From positions 3,178,216 through 3,222,396 of the forward strand of contig NZ_LT799418.1 in NCBI RefSeq assembly GCF_900162725.1: 44,181 nucleotides of DNA. Direction: 5' to 3'. Position 1 is the first letter of the stretch. Every line of letters begins with the position of its first letter. Below are positions 24,912 through 34,623 of the stretch, piece after piece. Below the pieces are notes generated by a model that worked only from the letters and a program-made list of their open reading frames with translations, was not told the DNA's origin and did no database searches. The stretch is from Parabacteroides sp. Marseille-P3160 (GTDB taxonomy: Bacteria; Bacteroidota; Bacteroidia; Bacteroidales; Tannerellaceae). Made by a program: the position numbers and the translations under genes.

Positions 24912-26666
24912 ATGAAAAAAATTAAAATGCTTTTATCAGGGTTTCTACTTGTAGCCTTATGCACAGGATGTGACAGCCTTTTGGAGCCGGAAGACGACAA
25001 TCATAGTACATTTAATCGTGTATACGAAGATCCCAGCTTTGCGGAAGGCCTATTGATCAGAGCCTATACGTATATACCGACCAATGATTACCGCTTTGAC
25101 GAACCCGCTACAGATGATGCCGTTACAAACGATTTGGTTAACTCCTATCTTCGTATTGCAACGGGAGAATGGACAGCGATGTACAATCCCCAGAATCTTT
25201 GGGATAATTGCAACCGTGGTATTTTATATATCAACCAATTCTTAGAAATTGTAGATAGCATTAAATGGAAACCCACCGACCGGGAAATAAACGACCTTTT
25301 TGTCAGAAGGCTCACCGGAGAATCATACGCTATGCGCGGATTGTTGAAATATTACCTGCTTCGTAACCATGCAGGATACGATAAGGCGGGCAATTTATTG
25401 GGAACTCCTATCTATAATGAGTTTGTAGACAGTAAGGAAGGATTTGCCACTCCCCGCGCAAGTTTTGCAGAATCACTCCAAAGCACCTATGAGGATCTGG
25501 ACAAGGCCTTGACTTACCTGCCTGACGATTATGGTAATGTGAGCAGTATTCCTGCCGCATTCAGTGAGGTAAAAGAAGTCTATTCCTACAATTATGTATT
25601 AGGTGATAATGTCCAGCAACGGATGAGCGGCCGTCATGCAAAAGCATTTAAGGCCCGCTTGGCTCTACTTGCCGCAAGCCCGGCCTTTAATCCGAATAAT
25701 GACAAAACGCTTTGGGAAAAAGCGGCCAACCTGACGGCCGAACTATTAGACGGTATTGGCGGAGTAAACGGATTGGATCCCAACGGCAATCAATTCTATC
25801 TGAAGGCCCAAATCGATGCGGGAAATCTGACGGCCAACGACAAGAAAGACCAGCCTGAAATTTTATGGAGAAGACCGATAACGACCGGAAGAACCAGGGA
25901 AACCAACAATTTCCCGCCTTCTCTCTATGGAAACGGACGTATTAACCCTACCCAAAACCTGGTAGACGCCTTTCCGATGAAAAATGGCTACCCCATTGAC
26001 GACCCAAATTCAGATTATAATGCTGCCGATCCTTATAAAAACAGGGATCCCCGTTTAGCCCTATATATTGTGTACGATGGAAGTAAATTGAAAAATACAA
26101 CTATCAATACTAGGTTGGGCAGTGGTAGCGACGGATTAAATGCGTTGGTCAACTCCACCCGGACCGGTTACTATCTAAAAAAGTTGTTAAGGGAAGATGT
26201 AAATGTAAATCCGGCATCCGTCTCGGACCAACAGCATTTCGAAACCCATATTCGCTATACCGAATTGTTTTTGAACTATGCGGAAGCGGCCAACGAAGCA
26301 TGGGGACCTTCTGCAGCGCCTGTACATAGCTATACTGCAAAAAATGTAATTGCCGCCATCCGTAAAAGGGCGGGTATTACGCAACCCGATGTCTACTTGG
26401 AATCCATAAATACCCAGGAGGAGATGCGTACGCTCATAAGGAATGAAAGAAGATTGGAACTGTGTTTTGAGAGCTTCCGCTTCTGGGATCTGCGCCGTTG
26501 GAAAGCGGATCTGACCCAACCGGCCCGCGGCGTAGAGATCGGAAACAATGCTTATCGCTATTTTACGGTTGAAGAACGCGCTTATGACAATGGCTATATG
26601 CACTACGGCCCAATACCATACAACGAGGTTCTGAAATATGATCTGCAGCAAAATGCAGGATGGTAA
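24912..26666 (+). CDS. SusD-like surface glycan-binding lipoprotein (PUL2, second pair)
   Basis: The 584-residue lipoprotein has signal MKKIKMLLSGFLLVAL and lipobox CTGC (cysteine 20), followed by DSLLEPEDD. Helices such as LTGESYAMRGLLKYYLLRNH and the late RNERRLELCFESFRFWDLRR segment are SusD hallmarks; the end is LQQNAGW. It is the partner of the divergent SusC 39 bases upstream. Confidence 0.93.
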   Translation: MKKIKMLLSGFLLVALCTGCDSLLEPEDDNHSTFNRVYEDPSFAEGLLIRAYTYIPTNDYRFDEPATDDAVTNDLVNSYLRIATGEWTAMYNPQNLWDNCNRGILYINQFLEIVDSIKWKPTDREINDLFVRRLTGESYAMRGLLKYYLLRNHAGYDKAGNLLGTPIYNEFVDSKEGFATPRASFAESLQSTYEDLDKALTYLPDDYGNVSSIPAAFSEVKEVYSYNYVLGDNVQQRMSGRHAKAFKARLALLAASPAFNPNNDKTLWEKAANLTAELLDGIGGVNGLDPNGNQFYLKAQIDAGNLTANDKKDQPEILWRRPITTGRTRETNNFPPSLYGNGRINPTQNLVDAFPMKNGYPIDDPNSDYNAADPYKNRDPRLALYIVYDGSKLKNTTINTRLGSGSDGLNALVNSTRTGYYLKKLLREDVNVNPASVSDQQHFETHIRYTELFLNYAEAANEAWGPSAAPVHSYTAKNVIAAIRKRAGITQPDVYLESINTQEEMRTLIRNERRLELCFESFRFWDLRRWKADLTQPARGVEIGNNAYRYFTVEERAYDNGYMHYGPIPYNEVLKYDLQQNAGW

Positions 26667-26692
26667 TTCCAAACTCATTATTTTAAACTTAA

Positions 26693-27730
26693 ATGCATAA
26701 AAAAATGAAGTATATCTATAAATTATTCGCTTTTACCCTGCTCGTCTTTCTCATGGCATGTAAAAATTTTGATAGCGAGCACGAGGATTATATCTATACA
26801 GCGGGATTCTTTCCCTATCAGTATCCCGTAAGAACCTTGGTACTGGGCGATTATATCTATGACAATTCGAATGACAACGCCCATAAATTCGTTATATCCG
26901 TAGCGATGGGCGGTGTTTATGAAAACGACCGGAACAGGGAATTTGAGATTCGTGTGGATGAAAGCCTGTGCGATCATCTATTCTTTACGGCAGACGGGGA
27001 TCCGGTAAAGCCTCTTCCCTCGAACTACTATACTCTGAGTTCTACCGACAAGATCGTTATCCCTTCGGGAAAGACGAACGGAGGGATCGAAGTGCAACTT
27101 ACCGATGCCTTTTTCGACGATCCTTCGGCTATTAAACAAGCTTATGTCGTTCCGATCAGGCTGATCGGTTCTGCTGATGTAGATACGATCCTATCCGGCA
27201 GTTCCGCCAATCCGAACCCTAATCTGGTCAATGCAACAGATTGGAATGTCTTACCGAAAAACTATACTTTGTTCGCTGTTAAATATATTAACGAATTTCA
27301 TGGCACTTATTTCTACTACGGAAGTAGTAACGTAAAAGACGCTTCCGGAACGGAAATTGAAAAAACAGCCTACGATACCGAAAAATATGTGGAAAACAAT
27401 CCGACTTCAAAATTGGTAACCACAGCGAGGTATCAGGTTTCGCTGAGTCTCAACTTCCATTCCGGGATTATTACGGGATCCTATGATCTGTTATTAACTT
27501 TTAATGGGAATAATTGTACCGTTACCGCCCCCGAAGGATCGCCTTATACGGTAACCGGAACCGGCGAATTTAAGTCCAAAGCGTACCAATGGGGAAATAA
27601 AGAGCGGGATGGAATCGTACTCAACTATACAGTTTCCAACGGCACGGTCTCCTATTCGGCCAACGATGTCCTCGTCGCACGCGATAGAGCCGTCGTAATG
27701 GAAGTCTTCAGTCCCGTTTTTGAAAATTAA
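26693..27730 (+). CDS. DUF1735-like surface lipoprotein (probable glycan-binding protein)
   Basis: The 345-residue lipoprotein has signal MKYIYKLFAFTLLVF and lipobox LMAC. The N-terminal half looks like DUF1735: YTAGFFPYQYPVRTLVLGD, then NREFEIRVDESL and a long LPSNYYTLSSTDKIVIPSG segment. The C-terminal half is a beta-rich domain (about 195-340). Such proteins sit after SusC/SusD in many loci and are thought to bind glycan at the cell surface; the ligand here is unknown. Its last nine codons reappear downstream at 29431-29460 as part of a direct repeat. ATG codons at 26693 and 26705 are both possible starts. Confidence 0.8.
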   Translation: MHKKMKYIYKLFAFTLLVFLMACKNFDSEHEDYIYTAGFFPYQYPVRTLVLGDYIYDNSNDNAHKFVISVAMGGVYENDRNREFEIRVDESLCDHLFFTADGDPVKPLPSNYYTLSSTDKIVIPSGKTNGGIEVQLTDAFFDDPSAIKQAYVVPIRLIGSADVDTILSGSSANPNPNLVNATDWNVLPKNYTLFAVKYINEFHGTYFYYGSSNVKDASGTEIEKTAYDTEKYVENNPTSKLVTTARYQVSLSLNFHSGIITGSYDLLLTFNGNNCTVTAPEGSPYTVTGTGEFKSKAYQWGNKERDGIVLNYTVSNGTVSYSANDVLVARDRAVVMEVFSPVFEN

Positions 27731-27756
27731 TTTTACTATCTTAGCGGTATTTTATT
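27701..27756 (+). repeat. Direct repeat copy A (end of DUF1735-like gene)
   Basis: This 56-base segment covers the last nine codons and stop of the DUF1735-like gene plus 26 bases beyond. It matches 29431-29487 in direct orientation with five mismatches and one single-base gap. Confidence 0.9.
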
Positions 27757-27775
27757 CCTGGTGAATAAAATACCG
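27745..27775 (+). other. Perfect 12-base hairpin inside PUL2
   Basis: CGGTATTTTATT pairs fully with AATAAAATACCG around a 7-base loop. No T run follows. It separates the transport genes from the enzyme genes, so it could act as an RNA stability or processing element that gives them different levels. This role is an inference. Confidence 0.65.
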
Positions 27776-27815
27776 TTACTAATAGGACGAAGAATACCAC
27801 TCAAAATTTATAAAA

Positions 27816-29420
27816 ATGAGAAAAATATCAATTCTATTATGCATTCTGTTTTTTGTCACTTCCGTTCAATCATCCTGTAACGAAAAAGAACAAATAGTGG
27901 ATTTTGAAGAAGAAGGGGGCATTCAAATATCTCCGGAGGATGAACGTAACTTTATCTCCAGAGGATGGGTATGCTATAGCGACTTTGGCGCGAAGGGCGA
28001 TGGGAAAACCGATGATGTAAAGGCTATTGCTGAAACGCATAAGTTTGCCAATAAACATAATCTGATTGTGAAAGCCGATGAAGAAGCCACTTATTACATG
28101 GGTGGAAGAAAAAATACGGTTCAGATCCAAACCAATACCGATTTTGGTACTGCTGAATTTATCATTGATGATACCAATATAGAAGATAGGGGCGCAAATG
28201 TTTTCTCTGTAAATTCAACCCAAGAGCCACTTCAGCTTACAAGTTTAACTACACTTAAGAAAAATCAGAAAAAAATTGATGTTTCCCTTCCAAGCGCCTG
28301 TTTTGTCATTGTTACCAATTCAAACGTCAAACGTTATATCCGATGTGGAGCCAATCAAAATGACGGCTCTCCCCAAACAGATATATTTGTTGTTGACCGA
28401 AACGGGAATATTGATAAAAACACGCCCGTCATTTGGGATTTTGACGAGATTACAAACATTAAATATCTTCCCATTGATGAAACGGAACTGACAATTTCCG
28501 GAGGACGTTTTACTACCATTGCAAACAGAGAGGAATCGAAATACAATTATTATAACCGGGGTATTGCTATCAGGCGTTCCAATGTCGTTGTAGATGGATT
28601 GGAACACCGTATCACTGGCGAAGGAGCCAATGGGGCGCCCTATAACGGTTTCATCAGCATCAGCGATTGTTCCAATGTGACAATTAAAAATGCCGTTCTG
28701 ACCGGGCATAAAGTGTATAAAACAATTGGAAGTGCGGGATCTGTCGTATCGATGGGGACTTATGATATTTCTGTGACTCGGGCAAATAATATTAGATTCG
28801 AGAAATGCAGCCAAACGAATGACATCAAAGACAACACTTATTGGGGAATTATGGGATCCAATTACTGTAAAAACCTGGTTTTTGATAAATGTACATTTTC
28901 CAGATTTGATGCCCATATGGGGGTTGTAAATGCTACTATTCGTAACTCAACGTTAGGGCATCAAGGAATAAACGCTATTGGGCAGGGGCTTTTTACAGTT
29001 GAAAATTCTACCCTATACAGCACAACGTTTATCAATCTGCGTTCCGATTACGGCAGTACTTGGGAGGGTGAATTCCTTATACGTGATTGTGTCTTTGTGC
29101 CCAGAGGATCGGGTGACATAAATCTGATCGGTGGTTCTAATTCCGGAAAACATGATTTCGGTTATACTTGCCATATGCCGGAACGAATCACAATCGAAAA
29201 CCTTCGAATTGACGATTCTAATCGTCCTGAAAATTATCGTGGACCTGCAATTTTCTCCGATTTTAATAAAGAAATAAATGACGATTCTTACGTGGAGGAC
29301 TATCCATATATCAAAACCAAGGAGATCATCCTCAATAACGTGACCACAGTGAGTGGTAAGTCGTTAAGAATTAGTGACAATACGTTTATGTTCAAAGAGG
29401 TAACCGTAACCATGCGCTGA
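27816..29420 (+). CDS. Secreted right-handed beta-helix (pectate lyase-superfamily) lipoprotein
   Basis: The 534-residue lipoprotein has signal MRKISILLCILFFVTSVQ and lipobox SSC. An N-terminal DFGAKGDGKTDDVKAI segment (about 56-71) is the hallmark of pectate-lyase-like beta-helix proteins. Repeated short strands follow (IRRSNVVVDGLEHRITG, ISDCSNVTIKNAVLTGH, ANNIRFEKCS, CKNLVFDKCTF, VVNATIRNSTL), consistent with beta-helix coils. I do not recognise a specific PL or GH family. A lyase, epimerase or hydrolase acting on the PUL2 polysaccharide is plausible. Hand counts of two lines give 32-35% GC, against 47% in a sampled line of the next gene. It is bracketed by a direct repeat, suggesting insertion or deletion by recombination. 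Confidence 0.82.
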   Translation: MRKISILLCILFFVTSVQSSCNEKEQIVDFEEEGGIQISPEDERNFISRGWVCYSDFGAKGDGKTDDVKAIAETHKFANKHNLIVKADEEATYYMGGRKNTVQIQTNTDFGTAEFIIDDTNIEDRGANVFSVNSTQEPLQLTSLTTLKKNQKKIDVSLPSACFVIVTNSNVKRYIRCGANQNDGSPQTDIFVVDRNGNIDKNTPVIWDFDEITNIKYLPIDETELTISGGRFTTIANREESKYNYYNRGIAIRRSNVVVDGLEHRITGEGANGAPYNGFISISDCSNVTIKNAVLTGHKVYKTIGSAGSVVSMGTYDISVTRANNIRFEKCSQTNDIKDNTYWGIMGSNYCKNLVFDKCTFSRFDAHMGVVNATIRNSTLGHQGINAIGQGLFTVENSTLYSTTFINLRSDYGSTWEGEFLIRDCVFVPRGSGDINLIGGSNSGKHDFGYTCHMPERITIENLRIDDSNRPENYRGPAIFSDFNKEINDDSYVEDYPYIKTKEIILNNVTTVSGKSLRISDNTFMFKEVTVTMR

Positions 29421-29430
29421 ATCTTTAACG

Positions 29431-29487
29431 GAAGTCTTCAGTACCGTTTTTGAAAATTAATTTTCTTATCTTTAGCGGCATCTTATT
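29431..29487 (+). repeat. Direct repeat copy B, carrying a vestigial gene end
   Basis: This 57-base segment follows the beta-helix gene and matches copy A at 27701-27756. It still encodes EVFSTVFEN and a stop, the C-terminus of the DUF1735-like protein (EVFSPVFEN) with one change, but has no gene in front of it. The 12-base hairpin of copy A is not preserved here. Confidence 0.9.
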
Positions 29488-29530
29488 AATACAGAGCCGA
29501 TAAATAAAATAATTGATATATTAATAAATT

Positions 29531-31477
29531 ATGATGCACAAGAAAGCTCTATTAATTGCATTTTTTATTGTTTCGTGCAATCTCCTCGCTCAACAACAAA
29601 ATCTATTGAGCGGTAAGTATCCTGTAGAGGAATTACAACGGATACTGATCCCCCATGACCAATGGAAACCTTTTCCCCGTTTGAACGAACGGAGCGAATG
29701 GGAAAAAGCGGACCCGAAGATAATGGAGGCCTATGTTAAAGCAGCCGAAAGTGAATTGAATTACGACTGGCCGACTATTCCGGCCACTTTGTCGCTGCTT
29801 TACGTCCGTTCGGGGAACCGCAGCCAGTACGAGGCAGTCAGTTTCAAGAAACGGCGTGTACTGGGAACCATGATCCTGGCTGAAATAGCGGAGAATAAAG
29901 GCCGCTTTATCGATCCTATTATCAATGGGATATGGTCTATTTGCGAAGAATCGTGGTGGGGTGTTCCCGCTCACTTGCCTACCGGTAAGGACTATTCAGG
30001 ACTGATGGATGTTACAGAACCTTTTGTCGATCTCTTTGCGGCAGAAACGGGTACTTTTCTTGCTTGGGCCGATTATTTCTTAGGAGACAAATTCGACGCT
30101 GTTTCTCCCCAAATCCGCAAACGGATCTATAATGAAGTAAATAACAGATTGATGCAGCCGTTAATGAACAAATACCACGGATGGATGGGCAAAACGGCCG
30201 GCGGCCGCGCGCCGAACAACTGGAATCCGTGGATCTGTTCCAACTGGCTTAATTTTATGCTGTTACTTGAGAGAGACGACGCCAAACGGGCTGAGATGAC
30301 GGCAAAAGTATTGAAGGTGCTCGATGAGTTTCTCAATCCGTATCCGCAAGATGGAGGATGCGATGAAGGCCCGGGCTATTGGGGAGCTGCCGGCGCTTCG
30401 CTTTATGATAATATCGCTTTCCTGAACCTGGCAAGCAAAGGCGCTTTTCAGTATGTCTATAATGACGAGCGGTTTAAAAATATGGGACGTTATATTTACC
30501 GGGCGCAGATAAGCGAAACCTATTTCCTTAATTTTGCCGATGCCGCTCCCCGGCCGGGAATGGACGGTGAGATGATTTATCGCTATGGCAAAGATATCCG
30601 GGACCAGGATATGATGAATTTCGGTGCATCCTATCGCCGCCCGGCTTCCGGATCTGTCGGTTTCCAGTATTTCCGGAAACTTTTCTCTCTCTTTATCCAG
30701 GATGAATATCAAAAAACTCTTCAAAAGTTTCCTCTACCTAAAGATGTCTGGCTGCCCGACCTGCAAGTGATATGTGCACGCGACAAACAAGGGGAGACTG
30801 CAGGATTTTATCTGGCTGCCAAGGGCGGAAATAACGACGAAAGTCATAATCATAACGACATCGGCAATTTTGTCGTCTTCTATGACGGACAACCTCTGTT
30901 GATCGATGTCGGCTCCGGGAAGTACACTGCCCGAACGTTCAGCCCCAAAAGATACGAAATATGGTTCAACTGTTCGGATTATCATAACTTGCCCACGGTC
31001 AACGGTGAAACACAAAAGCCGGGCGTGTCCTTCAAAGCGACTAACGTAACCTATCATCCGGGAAAATCGCCCTCTTTTTCTTTGGATATAGCGAAGGCAT
31101 ATCCCCCGGAAGCAGCGATCAACAGTTGGAAAAGAACCGTTACCCTTAACAGAGATAAGAATGTTACACTCAAAGACGTTGCCGATCTCCAAACGGCCAA
31201 TTCCGTCACCCAGCATTTCATGACCTGTTACCCGGCAGAAATACTGAAACCAGGCGAACTCACGATTCATTACGAAACGAAAGAAGGTAATGCGATGGAT
31301 TTCATAATCACATACAATCCCAAACAGATGGAAGCCGAAGTTGAAAAAATCAAGTTGGAGACAGAGGAAGACCAAGGTGTCTTAGGTAACTGGGGAGACA
31401 GAATCCACCGAGTAAACTTTAAGGTCATCACTCCTAAAAAGAAAGATAATTATACTTTTGTAATAAGGAAGAAATAA
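29531..31477 (+). CDS. Heparinase II/III-fold polysaccharide lyase (first of three)
   Basis: The 648-residue exported protein (signal about 1-20; SCNLLAQ could be a lipobox or a signal peptidase I site). It has the (alpha/alpha) toroid plus antiparallel beta-sandwich arrangement of the heparinase II/III superfamily. Seen: NNWNPW (229-234) and DGGCDEGPGYW (274-284) in the toroid, and ESHNHNDIGNF (437-447) with the metal or catalytic histidines at the start of the sandwich. Such enzymes cleave uronic-acid polysaccharides by beta-elimination (families near PL12, PL15, PL21 and PL33). I cannot assign one. It is one of three paralogous folds in this operon. Confidence 0.88.
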   Translation: MMHKKALLIAFFIVSCNLLAQQQNLLSGKYPVEELQRILIPHDQWKPFPRLNERSEWEKADPKIMEAYVKAAESELNYDWPTIPATLSLLYVRSGNRSQYEAVSFKKRRVLGTMILAEIAENKGRFIDPIINGIWSICEESWWGVPAHLPTGKDYSGLMDVTEPFVDLFAAETGTFLAWADYFLGDKFDAVSPQIRKRIYNEVNNRLMQPLMNKYHGWMGKTAGGRAPNNWNPWICSNWLNFMLLLERDDAKRAEMTAKVLKVLDEFLNPYPQDGGCDEGPGYWGAAGASLYDNIAFLNLASKGAFQYVYNDERFKNMGRYIYRAQISETYFLNFADAAPRPGMDGEMIYRYGKDIRDQDMMNFGASYRRPASGSVGFQYFRKLFSLFIQDEYQKTLQKFPLPKDVWLPDLQVICARDKQGETAGFYLAAKGGNNDESHNHNDIGNFVVFYDGQPLLIDVGSGKYTARTFSPKRYEIWFNCSDYHNLPTVNGETQKPGVSFKATNVTYHPGKSPSFSLDIAKAYPPEAAINSWKRTVTLNRDKNVTLKDVADLQTANSVTQHFMTCYPAEILKPGELTIHYETKEGNAMDFIITYNPKQMEAEVEKIKLETEEDQGVLGNWGDRIHRVNFKVITPKKKDNYTFVIRKK

Positions 31478-31509
31478 AACACAATAAAACCGATAGATAA
31501 TTTAATGAC

Positions 31510-33393
31510 ATGAAAACGATAATGAGAAAATGGCATTTGACAGGCTGGCTGATTCTATTAATAACCACTGTGGGCCAGGCACAATGGAAATATTTACCCG
31601 CTAAAATCGAAATGCCGCCACATCCGCGAATTATGCTGCTTGCAGGAGAAGAACAAAAGATAAAGGATCGAATCGCAGCCGATCCGGTATGGAATAAAGT
31701 GCATCAGGCGATCATGGCCGAATGTGATAAAATCACCGGCTTGCCGGAATTGGAACGTAAAATGACGGGACGACGCCTGTTAAGCGTATCACGCGAAGGT
31801 ATTCGCCGTATCTTCTATCTATCCTATGCCTGGCGCATGAGTGGTGAGGATAAATATGCCCAAAAAGCGGAACGGGAAATGCTCGCGATCTCGGCATTCA
31901 ATGACTGGAATCCGTCGCATTTCCTCGATGTAGCCGAAATGACCTTGGCCATGGCCATCGGATATGACTGGCTGTATGATCATTTACCCTCTTCTACCCG
32001 AGAAACGGTTAGAAACGCTATTATACAAAAGGGACTGGATCCGTCGTTTAACACAAAGAATGCATGGTTTCTGAAATCAAACAACAATTGGAACCAAGTA
32101 TGTAATGCCGGCATGAGCTTTGGCGCTTTGGCTGTGTACGAAGACATACCCGAATTATCCAACTGGATCATCGACCGGGCGATAGAAACGATTCAAATTT
32201 CAATGAAGGAATATAACCCCGACGGAGCTTATCCCGAAGGATACGGGTACTGGGAATATGGTACGACTTTTAATATACTATTTTTAAGCGCGATAGAGAG
32301 AACATTTAAAACGGACTTCGAACTCCCCAATTCATTTGCTTTTTTGAAAACGGCAGAATATCAAGAGCATATGACAGGCCCGTCGCATAAATGCTATAAT
32401 TATGCAGATTGCGGACTGGGTGGAAGCCTGAGCCCTGCCATGTTTTGGTTCGCCTCCAAGCTAAATGATCCTTCCTTGTTATGGAATGAAAAATATTACC
32501 TCTCGAAGGACATACCGACCAGAGACAGGATCCTTCCGGCGCTTATGATCTGGGGACAAAATGTAGAAGTAAACAAAATTCCTGCTCCCGGTAAAAAGAT
32601 ATGGGTAGGACAAGGGATCACTCCCGTAGCATTAATGAGAACCTCCTGGGAGGATCCGAATGCCATCTATGTAGGATTCAAAGGGGGAACGCCATCCAGT
32701 AACCATGCCCATATCGACGGCGGTTCGTTTATTATGGAAGCCGACGGAGTTCGTTGGGCTTCGGATTTCGGATCGCAGGACTATAATTCTTTAGAAAGCA
32801 AAAATGTGGATTTATGGAATATGACTCAAAATTCGCAGCGGTGGACCGTATTCCGGTATAATAATTTCGCACATAATACATTGACGGTCGACAACAAGCT
32901 ACATGACGTGAAAGGAATGGCCACGATCCGCTCCTACTCGTCATCACCTGATATGATGAATGCGACCTCCGACCTATCTGCTTTATTTAAAGGCCAGTTA
33001 GCAGAATGCGTACGTGGAATTGCGATTGTAAAGCAACAGTATGTGGTGGTAAGAGACGAAATAAAAACAAACGGAAAAGAAGCTACGATACGTTGGACCA
33101 TGATGACAACCGCCGAAGCGAAAATAAAAGGAAAAAACAGAATCGAGCTTAGCAAAGACGGGAAAAAATTAGTGCTGGAAGTGGCGGAACCGGCAAAAGT
33201 AACGATGAAAATCGGAAGCACGGTTTCTCCGAATGATTACGATGCGCCTAATCCCGGAACGGCACTGGTAGGCTTCGAGGTAAAAGTGCCGGCCAATACG
33301 TCTGTTGCCTTATCGGTAAAACTGATTCCACAAAAAATAAAGAAAACGGCTGATGTACCCGCATTAGCGCAATGGCCTGCTACAAACAAATAA
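31510..33393 (+). CDS. Heparinase II/III-fold polysaccharide lyase (second)
   Basis: The 627-residue protein has an N-terminal signal peptide ending near VGQAQ (residue 25). Toroid motifs are SNNNWNQVCNAG (190-201) and DGAYPEGYGYW (238-248); the beta-sandwich starts with SSNHAHIDGGSFIMEADG (396-413). This H-A-H-x-D-G-G-S-F form differs from the H-N-H-N-D form of the previous gene, so the paralogues are old and probably differ in linkage or in endo/exo mode. The start at 31510 gives a normal signal peptide; an ATG at 31522 is an alternative. It lies 32 bases after the previous gene. Confidence 0.88.
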   Translation: MKTIMRKWHLTGWLILLITTVGQAQWKYLPAKIEMPPHPRIMLLAGEEQKIKDRIAADPVWNKVHQAIMAECDKITGLPELERKMTGRRLLSVSREGIRRIFYLSYAWRMSGEDKYAQKAEREMLAISAFNDWNPSHFLDVAEMTLAMAIGYDWLYDHLPSSTRETVRNAIIQKGLDPSFNTKNAWFLKSNNNWNQVCNAGMSFGALAVYEDIPELSNWIIDRAIETIQISMKEYNPDGAYPEGYGYWEYGTTFNILFLSAIERTFKTDFELPNSFAFLKTAEYQEHMTGPSHKCYNYADCGLGGSLSPAMFWFASKLNDPSLLWNEKYYLSKDIPTRDRILPALMIWGQNVEVNKIPAPGKKIWVGQGITPVALMRTSWEDPNAIYVGFKGGTPSSNHAHIDGGSFIMEADGVRWASDFGSQDYNSLESKNVDLWNMTQNSQRWTVFRYNNFAHNTLTVDNKLHDVKGMATIRSYSSSPDMMNATSDLSALFKGQLAECVRGIAIVKQQYVVVRDEIKTNGKEATIRWTMMTTAEAKIKGKNRIELSKDGKKLVLEVAEPAKVTMKIGSTVSPNDYDAPNPGTALVGFEVKVPANTSVALSVKLIPQKIKKTADVPALAQWPATNK

Positions 33394-33420
33394 ACGAGCA
33401 ATAACAAAATCCATATATTA

Positions 33421-34614
33421 ATGAAAGCACAATCTATTTTCATCGCAAGTATCATCGCTTTACTCACGACGTCCTGTACCAAAAAAGAACCGATAGACGA
33501 TCTGATTAACGACCGGTTAGAACGTTCCGTTCAGCAATATGAACTGATGGCCGAATCTCTCCGAAATCAACCCGACCGACTTCCTCGTACTATTGACAAG
33601 GAAGGCAAACTTGTGTCCAGCGGTTCCGACTGGTGGTGCAGCGGTTTCATGCCGGGCACGTTGTGGTACTTATATGAATATGGCAAAGATGAGAAAATGC
33701 TCGATGCCGCCCGTGACTACACAGCCCGTGTGGAAAAAGAAAAATACAATAAAGGAACCCATGACCTCGGTTTTATGTTGTATTGCAGTTTCGGCAACGG
33801 ATACCGTCTGACGGGAGATACGGCTTACCGTTCAGCGTTGCTGACCGGAGCAGAGTCGCTTGCAACGCGTTTCAACCCCATTACAGGCTGTATAAAATCA
33901 TGGAATTCAAATGAGAAATGGCAATTTCCCGTCATCATCGACAATATGATGAATCTCGAATTCTTATTATGGGCATCCGAAGCATCCGGCAATCCTACGT
34001 TTAAAGATATATGTATCTCACATGCAAACAAAACGATAGAGAATCATTTCCGTTCCGATTACAGTTCGTATCATGTCATATCATACGATACGATTACAGG
34101 ATCGGTAGAAAAGAAAAATACCCACCAGGGATACAATGACGAATCAGCCTGGGCCCGCGGCCAAGCGTGGGGGCTATATGGTTACACAGTAATGTACCGG
34201 GAAACAAAGGATCCTGCTTACCTGGAACAAGCCAAGCACATTGCCGGCTTCATTATAAACCATCCCAGGCTGCCCGCCGATAAAATTCCTTACTGGGATT
34301 TCGACGCACCGGAAATACCGGATGCGAAACGCGATGCATCGGCCGGTGCCATTATTGCTTCAGCGTTGATAGAATTGAGCGGTTATGTAGATAAGGAATT
34401 GGGTAAACAATACCTTAATGTAGCGGAAACGCAAATAAGAACGCTTTCATCACCGGAATACTTTGCGGAAAAAGGGACCAACGGTAATTTTATCCTGAAA
34501 CATTCCGTGGGGCATCTGCCAGGCAACTCGGAAGTGGACGTTCCCCTTACCTATGCCGATTACTACTACATAGAGGCGTTACTTCGATATAAAAATTTGA
34601 ACCTTGCTAATTAA
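33421..34614 (+). CDS. GH88 unsaturated glucuronyl hydrolase
   Basis: The 397-residue lipoprotein (lipobox TTSC, cysteine 19) has the (alpha/alpha)6-barrel of family GH88. It hydrates the double bond of the 4,5-unsaturated uronic acid left at the non-reducing end by polysaccharide lyases, releasing the sugar. Asp115 (GTHDLGFML) and Asp174 (VIIDNMMNLEFLLW) are 59 residues apart, close to the spacing of the two catalytic aspartates of Bacillus UGL as I recall them (Asp88 and Asp149). The YNDESAWARGQAWGLYGY block is also characteristic. Its position among the lyases makes it the step that clears their products. Confidence 0.94.
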   Translation: MKAQSIFIASIIALLTTSCTKKEPIDDLINDRLERSVQQYELMAESLRNQPDRLPRTIDKEGKLVSSGSDWWCSGFMPGTLWYLYEYGKDEKMLDAARDYTARVEKEKYNKGTHDLGFMLYCSFGNGYRLTGDTAYRSALLTGAESLATRFNPITGCIKSWNSNEKWQFPVIIDNMMNLEFLLWASEASGNPTFKDICISHANKTIENHFRSDYSSYHVISYDTITGSVEKKNTHQGYNDESAWARGQAWGLYGYTVMYRETKDPAYLEQAKHIAGFIINHPRLPADKIPYWDFDAPEIPDAKRDASAGAIIASALIELSGYVDKELGKQYLNVAETQIRTLSSPEYFAEKGTNGNFILKHSVGHLPGNSEVDVPLTYADYYYIEALLRYKNLNLAN

Positions 34615-34623
34615 TAATGTGAG

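Noticed and set aside
28320-28916. 198-codon minus-strand open frame inside the beta-helix gene
   Set aside because: Antisense to the beta-helix repeats; no domain or promoter box.
30734-31375. 213-codon minus-strand open frame inside the first heparinase-fold gene
   Set aside because: Antisense to conserved lyase motifs; no recognisable domain, signal or promoter.
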